Source of the DNA: Buxus sempervirens
Lineage: Eukaryota > Streptophyta > Magnoliopsida > Buxales > Buxaceae
NCBI GenBank assembly: GCA_947561395.2
Contig: OX387190.1
Coordinates: forward strand, 11,588,858 to 11,652,857
Reading direction: 5' to 3'
DNA length: 64,000 nt
Below are positions 56,951 to 64,000 of this stretch, one piece after another; within the stretch, counting starts at the first letter, position 1; each line of letters opens with the position of its first letter. The position numbers and the translations under genes were made by a program. Below the pieces are notes generated by a model. That model made no database searches, was not told the DNA's origin, and saw only the letters and a program-made list of their open reading frames with translations.

Positions 56951-58258
56951 TCAAGCTGGTTTCTCAAATAGATACTTCAAAGGGTCCATTCGGGATATCA
57001 GTAAGGTGGAATGACTAAGGAAATAATGCCTTAGTCTTTGAATTGCCCACACTAAAGTACAACAAGTCTTTTCCAAAGGAGAGTACTTTGCTTCATATTC
57101 TGCAAATTTCTTGCTTAGGTAGTAAATCGCCCTTTCCTTTCTGCCTGTATCGTCATGCTGCCCCAAGACACACCCCATTGACGTCTCCAAAACTGACAAG
57201 TATAAAATTAATGGTCTTCCTGGAGTTGGTGGTACTAGCACAGGTGGGTTCAATAAATATTCCTTTATTGTGTCAAAGGCTTCTTGGCAATCGTCATTCC
57301 AGACCATCGGGTTATTCTTTCTTAGAAGCTTGAAAATTGGTTTACAGATAGTGGTGAGCTGTGCTATGAATCGGCTTATGTACTGAATCCTTCCAAGAAA
57401 ACCACGAACTTCCTTTTCCGTTCTAGGTGATGGCATTTCAATGATTGCTTTAGCTTTAGCTGGGTCAATCTCAATTCCCTTCCTACTTACTATAAAGCCC
57501 AATAATTTTCCTGATGTAGCCCCAAAGACACATTTTGCAGGGTTAAGCCTTGGACTGTATTTCAGGAGCCGGTCAAACACCTTATTCAAGTTGATCAGGT
57601 GGTCTTTTTCTTCACATGATTTGGCTATCATATCATCCACATAGACCTCCATCTCCTTATGGATCATATCATGGAATAAGGCTGTCATGGCCCGTTGGTA
57701 GGTTGCCCCGGCGTTTTTAAGCCCAAATGGCATGACAGTATAGTGGAAGGTACCCCAAGGTGTAATGAAGGCTGTTTTTTCTTGGTCCTCCTTAGCCATC
57801 TTAATTTGATTGTACCTAGAAAACCCGTCCATGAATGAGAACAGGCTATGTACAACAGTGTTGTCCACCAATATGTCGATGTGTGGAAGTGGAAAATCAT
57901 CCTATGGGCTTGCCTTATTCAAGTCTCTGTAGTCCACGCACATTCTGACCTTTCCATCCTTCTTTGGTACTGGTACTATATTTGCAAGCCATTCAGGGTA
58001 CGTAGAGACCGCCAAGAATCCAGCTTGAAATTGCTTAACCACTTCATCTTTGACCCTCAATGTCCATTAAGGTTTCAACCTTCTCAATTTCTGCTTAACT
58101 GGCTTAATATCTGGTAGAATTGGTAGCCTGTGCACAACCATGTCCGTGTCTAACCCTGGCATATCCCAATACGACCATGCAAATACATCTTCATAATCAG
58201 CCAAGAATCGTATCATTTCATCACGTTGTACCTCAGATAGACACACCCCAATCTTCAC
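56951..58258 (-). pseudogene. Reverse transcriptase and RNase H of the Tat element
   Basis: It opens with a conserved region upstream of RT (MKIGVCLSEVQRDEMIRFLA). The RT core has VPVPKKDGKVRMCVDYRDLN, FITPWGTFHYTVMPFGLKNA and the catalytic box VYVDDMIAKS, followed by LGFIVSRKGIEIDP and the RNase H region ending FLSHSTLLISRMDPLKYLF. In-frame stops occur at 58067-58069, about 57902 and 56951-56953. After the last stop the same frame continues into the second RNase H. This encodes the enzyme that copies element RNA into DNA. Confidence 0.9.
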
Positions 58259-58291
58259 TATTTTTGGGTCATCTTCGGTCCTTAGGTTTAT

Positions 58292-59345
58292 TCATATGGT
58301 CTCTTCAATATTGGGTTGGACCCCTTTTCCATGACGCTCCAATTGATATGTGATTTCTTTTGGAGGGTCGTCTTCTTCATCCTCGGTCTCTTCTTCAACC
58401 CCCATTAGGTCAAAGTCGAGCTCGAGGTCGAAGTCATACTCAACCTGATTCAATTCCGTTTGCTTATATGGTTCATAAGTGGTTTGGACCTTTTTGAAAA
58501 ATTTATCTTTTCTATAAAAAAATGAAAAATCTTTTTGTGTTTTTTGAGAGTCTTCTACAAAATCTTCCCCTGAAGATGAAGGCTCATTAAAACCTTCAGG
58601 AAAAGGACATTCCACTAATGGAGTTTTTTTTGGAAGCCATGTCTGTTTGCCAAACAAACGCGGCTTCAAAAGTAAGGGGAGTTTCCTCGCAATTGTTCAG
58701 AATAAAAGAATCTAGGGCAGGGATACAAGCCTGCTCCTCAAGCTCAGGGTCCGCATCCAAAATCACTAGTACTGGGTGAGTTGCATCGCCTGCTTCTTCT
58801 GTAGGGCTGGTCACAAATGGAACTTCTACCGCAGCCCAATCAATGAAAGGTAGCTCCTCTGCTCTTTCTTCTTGGTTGCCTTCATTCATGGCAAAAAAGG
58901 CTCCAACGTCCTCAGAGAAATCATGCTCCTGTTCTGCCTGTGGCCCAGGCCCACCCAATGCTTGTGAAGGTGGGGGTGGAACATATGGTTGCACGGTTGA
59001 GGACTTAGGTTTCTGGAATGGGTTGATGTTATAGTATGGGGGTTTGGACTGATCCTGGGGAGGAGACAGCTGAATCATGTGAGAAAGCTTTGGAAAAGTT
59101 TCCCTGATGTGAGGGAATTTCATGTCTTCCATTTCCTTTTGTCTTCTCCAGTTCCTTGGCTTGGACCCCAATCCTGCTCTGTGGACTATCTTCTTAACCT
59201 TTACCGGTTCTATCCTTCTTTGCAGGTTAACCCCCAAACCTTTTCCAGGGCGAAAATTGTACTTTCCCAGTATATTCTTGACCATTTTCTCAGCACAGGT
59301 CAACTTTCCTTCCTTTTCTTGATACCCCCCAGGTATAAAATTCAC
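58292..59345 (-). pseudogene. Linker between protease and RT, with a G-patch-like segment
   Basis: 59345-58596 contains KYNFRPGKGLGVNLQRR, which resembles the G-patch-like motif common in Tat-type polyproteins, then a Pro-rich and acidic region. It is in a different frame from the flanking protease and RT parts. 58669-58292 returns to the RT frame. At least two frameshifts therefore bound this segment. Confidence 0.7.
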
Positions 59346-59398
59346 AGTTTCAAATTAGAAAGGGTGAAATGCCATCTTGTCAGTAGTCATTTCCATGT

Positions 59399-59986
59399 TT
59401 ATGTAGGGTACATCAGGGAACCACATGGGAGGAACCAAGTTTTAGCTAGGACAGTAATCCCTTTTTGCTCTCTAATATATTTGACTCTTTGGTGGAGGGT
59501 AGATGGTATAGCCCTAGCTGTATGAATCCACGGTCTTCCTAGGAATAGGTTGAAGGCTGCAGATATATCCATCACTTCAAATGTGATGTTAAAAATATAC
59601 GGTCCAATAGTGACCGGCAGTTCAACCTCCCCTAGGGAGTGTGTTTTAGAGCTATCAAATGCTCTTATGATTCTTCCATTTTGTTTTATTTTATTTTGCT
59701 CCAGACCGAGCTTGACAAAGGTTATTAATGGGCAGACATTCAGAGCCGACCCATTATCAATTAAAACCCAGGCTACCATGCAACCCTTACTGAGCATAGC
59801 TATGTGCAAAGGGTCAACATGATGGTACCCTGCTGGGCTGATCTCTATTTCAGAAAAAGTTATGACATTATGGGATAAAATCTGCCCAACCATCTTGCCT
59901 AGTTGGTCTCGTTCAATATTTTTAGGCACATGTGCCCCCTGAAGTATCCTTAACAAGGAGTCCCTATGTTTTTCAGAATTTAACAA
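59399..59986 (-). pseudogene. Retroviral-type aspartic protease of the Tat element
   Basis: The active-site box is VLIDNGSALNVCP, which has Asp-Asn-Gly-Ser where many families have Asp-Thr/Ser-Gly. It is followed by the conserved LGRPWIHTARAIPSTLHQ. The protease would process the gag-pol polyprotein. The frame ends in a stop at 59399-59401. Confidence 0.82.
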
Positions 59987-60004
59987 TAATCCCAGAATTG
60001 AGAT

Positions 60005-61970
60005 CTAGGCAGGGACTTTGTTCAACTGCTCGACAACATTGAACTCACTCTTTTTAATTAACTTAATGAGGTCAGCAGCCTCACTGTTAGTTACCTGAGG
60101 GGCATCTTCCCCTACCTCGGCCTTTCCTTTATTTTTCTCTTCTTCCTTTTCCTTCTCTGTCTCCTTTTGTTTTTCTTCCACCCCTACACCTTTTCCTGAC
60201 CTCATCATGAGGTTCACTTCTTTCTTGCTTTCAGCCTCAGCTGCAGGGAATGTAGTGGTGTAGCCTTCACTGTAGTTCCATGGTACAACCGATTCAGAGT
60301 AGGAAAGCTTAGGGACATTTATCACAAAGGGAGGAAGTTTGGACTTATATGATGAAGTCTGAGTAAGAGGAACGTCCACAACCAATGGTGGGCACTGTTT
60401 TGGTTGAGGGGTTACAGAAGTGACTGATGCATTAAGGTGGTCACAATTTATAACCAATGATGGTTTTGACTGAATGGGTGAAGTAAAGGAGGATGGACTA
60501 CAATTGATAACCAAAAGCGGCTTGGCTATATTCATTTGGACCATGAGAGATGAGACCCGGTCCATAGAAGAGCTAATGCTCTCAGCAGCACGATCATTCC
60601 CTTTTGAAATCACATTTATTTCTTTACCCTCATTTCTTCTGTCAAAATACACTTTGATCGTTGTCCCTATAGGAGCAATTAACTGGGATGGGTCAAAGGT
60701 TATTTTATCAGAAGAGATGACCCCTATGACATTAGATGGGCCTGCCCCATGATGTTGAGGCAGAGGTTCTATCCAATATCTGTTCTGGGAGGATTAGGAG
60801 CCCCTGTATTAAAAGACAGGGTATTCTGGTTAAGCATATCCTGAATGGCATGTTTCAACGGCCAACACTTGTCAGTAGAGTGCCCAGGTGCACCCATGTG
60901 GAAATCACAAGTGGTGGAGGGGTCATAATTTCTCCCCTTTGATGCATTCGGATTGGGTTCTCTTAAAGTAATATACCCTGCTTTTAATAAAGTGGGTAGC
61001 AACTGAGAAGGAGTCATTGGAATAGGGGTGAAAACCCTATTTCTCCTTGCTGCGAAATAGGCATCCTTTTCTTCTTTAGTAAAAGCCCTCTTTTGGTCTG
61101 AGGGTACTGCTGGAACATTAACCCTCATGGGGGCTTGGGTAGATGGAGCAGATGGAATAGGAAAATAAGCAGGTATGTTGATTTGTATGGGCTTGTTAGG
61201 GCCCGATGGTGGCTGCACCATGTTCACCTCCCATTCTTTCTTGTTCCCATTCTTCTTTATCCAGCCTCCTTTCTTCAGATTGGGGTCCTGTTGACTGATC
61301 ATAACAGAGTGGTCAATTATTTTACCCGACCTGATTCCGTCCTCAATTCGGTCCGCCACTTGTACCAAAGCCGCAAAATTAGTGGTGGTCTAACCCACCA
61401 GGTGGCTGTAGAATGGTTGACCCAGTGTACTGATGAAAGTGGAAATCATTTCCTGCTCTAGCATGGGTGGCCTGACCTGAGAGGCAGTCTCCCTCCATCT
61501 CTTGGCATACTGTCTCACGGATTCATCCCTTCCCTTACTCATCCTCATTACATCGTACCTGTCTGGCACGATTTCTGAATTAAACCGGTACTAAGCTAGG
61601 AAGGCATCTGCTAGGTCTTTCTATCTTTTGATCTTTCCGTGGTCTAAAGTGGCGAACCATCTCAACGCAGTTCCAGTTAGGCTCCTTTGAAAGAGCTGAA
61701 TCAAGACGCCCTCATCCCTCTCGAACTGGCATAGGGCACCGCAGTACAACTTCAGATGGCTCATAGGGCAGCCCGTGCCATCATACTTGTCTAGATCTGG
61801 GCATTTGAACTTAGCTGGCAGGTTAACGTTGGGGTATAGGCACAAGTCTTCAAAATTGGTGCCCCCAAAGTTGTTCACGCCTTTAACCTCCCTCAGTTCG
61901 TCTTGGATCATTTCCAGTCTGTGCATGAACTTCCTTTCAACTTCTTCCTTCATCCTTTCCTTTTCCTGGG
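60005..61970 (-). pseudogene. Gag of the Tat element, 5' part cut off by LTR C
   Basis: The conserved gag core (LPAKFKCPDLDKYDGTGCPM, RSLTGTALRWFATLDHGKI, RMSKGRDESVRQYAKRWRE) runs from about 61840 to 61480. In-frame TAG stops occur at 61621-61623, about 61590 and about 61390. Further on is a variant zinc knuckle (CDFHMGAPGHSTDKCWPLKH, about 60870). After a frameshift near 60770 the frame continues to 60005 as a Ser/Pro/Val-rich linker with a Lys/Glu-rich run. Gag forms the virus-like particle. The N-terminal part is missing because LTR C starts at 61971. Confidence 0.85.
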
Positions 61971-64000
61971 TGTGCGCACCTAAAACCTGGATCCTAGATC
62001 GCACACCGGGCGCACTTTTCGTGCGTGCCTCGGGACATTCGGAGTCGCCACTGCCTGAGAGGTGCAGGCAGACATGGTGTTTGCCCTATCCGGGTCTAAG
62101 TCTGGTCTGCGGCTTATTAGAGATCTAGCTAAGTCCTCGGTTACGTCCGGGGAAGCCCTAAGACACCCCAGCCCGCCCCGTCGGTTTGACGGGTCCCTCG
62201 GGTCTCCCTGGTTTTTGAGTCAGTCTCACCCTTCCTAGACCAACATGCTGTCCATTGGGTCTGGCGGGGCCCTCTGAAGGTGTGGGTCCCCTTTAGCTTG
62301 ATTTTATCTTTTTATTTAGTGAAGTGGGTCGGATTCGGGTCCCATTGGAAGACCCGTGGGTTGCCATGATTGGGCCTTGGGCCCAATTGGGTTATTGGAT
62401 AACCCATTTGGTTATTTATTGAAGCTTTATTTATTTACAATTCATTTGGGCTTAAAGGGCTTGGAATGGGCCCATTAGCCAAGGGTCAAGGGGCCTGGGC
62501 CTGTTTATTGAAAACAGGCCTGGTTTGGGCTGGTCTAAGGTGGACCACTCATGTGGGCCAAAAGGGGGTCTTGGTGGGCCCATTTGGGCCCACGGTCCAA
62601 TGATGGGCTTAAGATAGCCCAAACAGTTTAAGGAATTGGTTCGGGCCAGTTCGGGTCGGAATAGATCCAACCGGGCCGAAAAATTACATTTTTTATGTTA
62701 CTTTACATGTGCCCGTATTTTCTATACGGTCCACCCTTGCCCGTGAATGGAATCCGGTTTGGGCTTGCCCGTGAAGCAAACATGGTCCAGACTGGACCGT
62801 TCTGAGTTTACGGGCGCCTCCAGTTTTGCATATTTGGTGCCGGCTCTTCCTGGGATCAGTTCCGTGGCCTCTTTGGAACTTTCTGCAACTTCAGTGGTAG
62901 TTCTGGTGCCTTCAATCACAGCACATTTGCTTCATTTGCCTCTTCGAGTCTTCTTTTGGTCCTTAATATCTTGTAATGAAACAAAGTTCCCTTCTTCATT
63001 TTTGCTGATTCATCTTTTAGTTACTTTCAATGAAAAGGGAGGGTGAGATGAAGATTACATGGGATAAGTTTGTGGGGACATATTCCCCTTTATATTGGCA
63101 AGTGAAACCAAATGAAATATGTTGGTTTCCATATTCTTTGGTTCGATTCACTTCTCTATTCTCCTTCTTTTTCATAAAGAAACTTTCATTCATATAAAAG
63201 AACTTCAACAAAAGTGAAGCAAATGGGTTAGTAGCAAAGTAATGAGAAAAATTGTTTAAAGGAGACAATTCACATGTATATATATTGAAAAAGAAGATGT
63301 TAAAAGGGTTACCACAATGTTACTCCTTTAATTTGATGATGTAGTGGTTCTCGGAAGATTCCGGCAGCGCTTCCGCGTCCTTCAAATTTTGTTAGGACGA
63401 AATGGGAAGAGGTGGGGAAGGTAGTTTATGCATGGAGGTAGGAAATGAAGAGTTTTAAGCATACAAGGGCATTTTGGGTACTAAAGGAGGCTTGGGTATT
63501 GGGATGGCAGTAATTTGGCAGGGGTTAGCCGTGGTTAACATACAGACAGAGAGGGGAGAGGCCAAGGAGAAGGCTTGTCTCAAATGGGGGGGAGGCCTCT
63601 CTATTTATAGGCAAAAAGGGGCGTGCCCGTATTTGAAGTACGGGCGTGCCTTGCCCGTTCTTCAAGTACGGGCGTGCCTTGCCCGTAATTCAAATACGGG
63701 CGAAAAACGCACATTTGCAAATCTCGCAGAATCAGCCGTACGGGATGCGTGTCTCGCCGTACAGCAACGCGTGTCTTCTTCCAGAAGCTTGCCCGTATTT
63801 GAAATACGGGCATGCCGTGCCCGTAATTGAAATACGGTCCAGCACGTTTTTAAAATGTTCGGATTTCAAACCTTTATTCAATTTGGTTTTTTTGCAAGAT
63901 TTCGTCCGATTTCTTTGATTATTTTATTGAAAAGCGAGATTCCTTTTATTAAAATATTATTAAACACATTTATCTTATTTATTTTATTGGTTTATTGCAT
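61971..64000 (-). mobile_element. LTR copy C of the A/B family, inserted in gag and running off the window
   Basis: It begins TGTGCGCACC at 61971 and follows LTR B closely: GAGTCGCCACTGCCTGAGAG at 62043, GGCAGCGCTTCCGC near 63361, TATA box CCTATAAATAG (minus) at about 63600-63611, and CCCGTA palindromes at 63622-63840. Its outer end is not in the window. It could be a solo LTR or the 3' LTR of a complete element to the right. The adjoining CTGGG (61966-61970) is the expected target duplication. Confidence 0.88.
63622..63840. repeat. CCCGTA...TACGGG palindrome array in LTR C
   Basis: GCCCGTATTTGAAGTACGGGC, GCCCGTTCTTCAAGTACGGG, GCCCGTAATTCAAATACGGG and GCCCGTATTTGAAATACGGG follow one another immediately upstream (minus strand) of the TATA box. 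Confidence 0.9.

Larger units (their letters stand above)
39729..64000 (-). mobile_element. Tat-lineage Ty3/gypsy retrotransposon with antisense genes, truncated by the window edge
   Basis: On the minus strand the order is gag, protease, reverse transcriptase with RNase H, a second (plant archaeal-type) RNase H, integrase, two genes on the opposite strand, a polypurine tract and the 3' LTR. The second RNase H and the antisense genes between integrase and 3' LTR are hallmarks of the Tat lineage. Open frames are broken at many points, so this is a dead copy. The 5' part beyond 61971 is interrupted by a nested LTR, and the 5' LTR lies outside the window. Two solo LTRs of another family (44636-47227, 48138-50570) are nested in the first antisense gene. 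All of these LTRs point the same way. Confidence 0.85.

Noticed and set aside
1..64000. tRNA or rRNA genes and telomeric repeats
   Set aside because: I looked for cloverleaf-type A/B boxes, conserved rRNA words and TTTAGGG runs and saw none convincing.

Overview
This is plant nuclear DNA, almost certainly from a eudicot. It holds intron-bearing genes, plant-only transposon families (CACTA, Mutator-like, Tat-lineage Ty3/gypsy), plant TATA boxes, one glucuronoxylan O-methyltransferase gene and a CYP71-clan P450 fragment. I cannot name the species. The window is a nest of transposable elements around a single ordinary host gene.

Layout. (1) 1-10307: a CACTA (En/Spm-type) element, missing only its far left tip. 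It carries an intact-looking six-exon accessory gene, a broken TNP2 transposase gene, and an intron-bearing cytochrome P450 fragment that appears captured. (2) 10308-13263: LTR-like AT-rich DNA next to the CACTA insertion. (3) 14593-15481: a glucuronoxylan 4-O-methyltransferase (DUF579) gene, complete apart from one extra C near its start. (4) 16614-17144: a 531-bp Mutator-type MITE with a perfect 9-bp target duplication. (5) 18151-38361: a 20.2-kb Mutator-like element (MULE) bounded by about 190-bp terminal inverted repeats and a perfect 9-bp duplication, TATGCTTGC. (6) 39729 to beyond 64000: a Tat-lineage LTR retrotransposon on the minus strand, with its 3' LTR, polypurine tract, gag-pol genes and two intron-containing genes on the opposite strand. 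Three LTR copies of a second family are nested in it; two are provable solo LTRs.

The most unusual object is the giant MULE. It encodes a FAR1/MURA-type transposase, a Ulp1-like cysteine protease gene and two distinct 'plant transposon protein' genes. The space between these genes is filled with one recurring design: oriented GGTACC-containing units, then a CG-rich palindromic core (AACGCGCG or CGATTAATCG type), then the same GGTACC units in the opposite orientation. In the middle of the element these cassettes alternate with five long arrays of ACATGT/TGTACA purine-pyrimidine repeats.

All four MULE genes, the CACTA transposase and the Tat genes carry premature stops or frameshifts, so these copies are probably not autonomous now. 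The CACTA accessory gene reads cleanly. The methyltransferase is one base from being intact.
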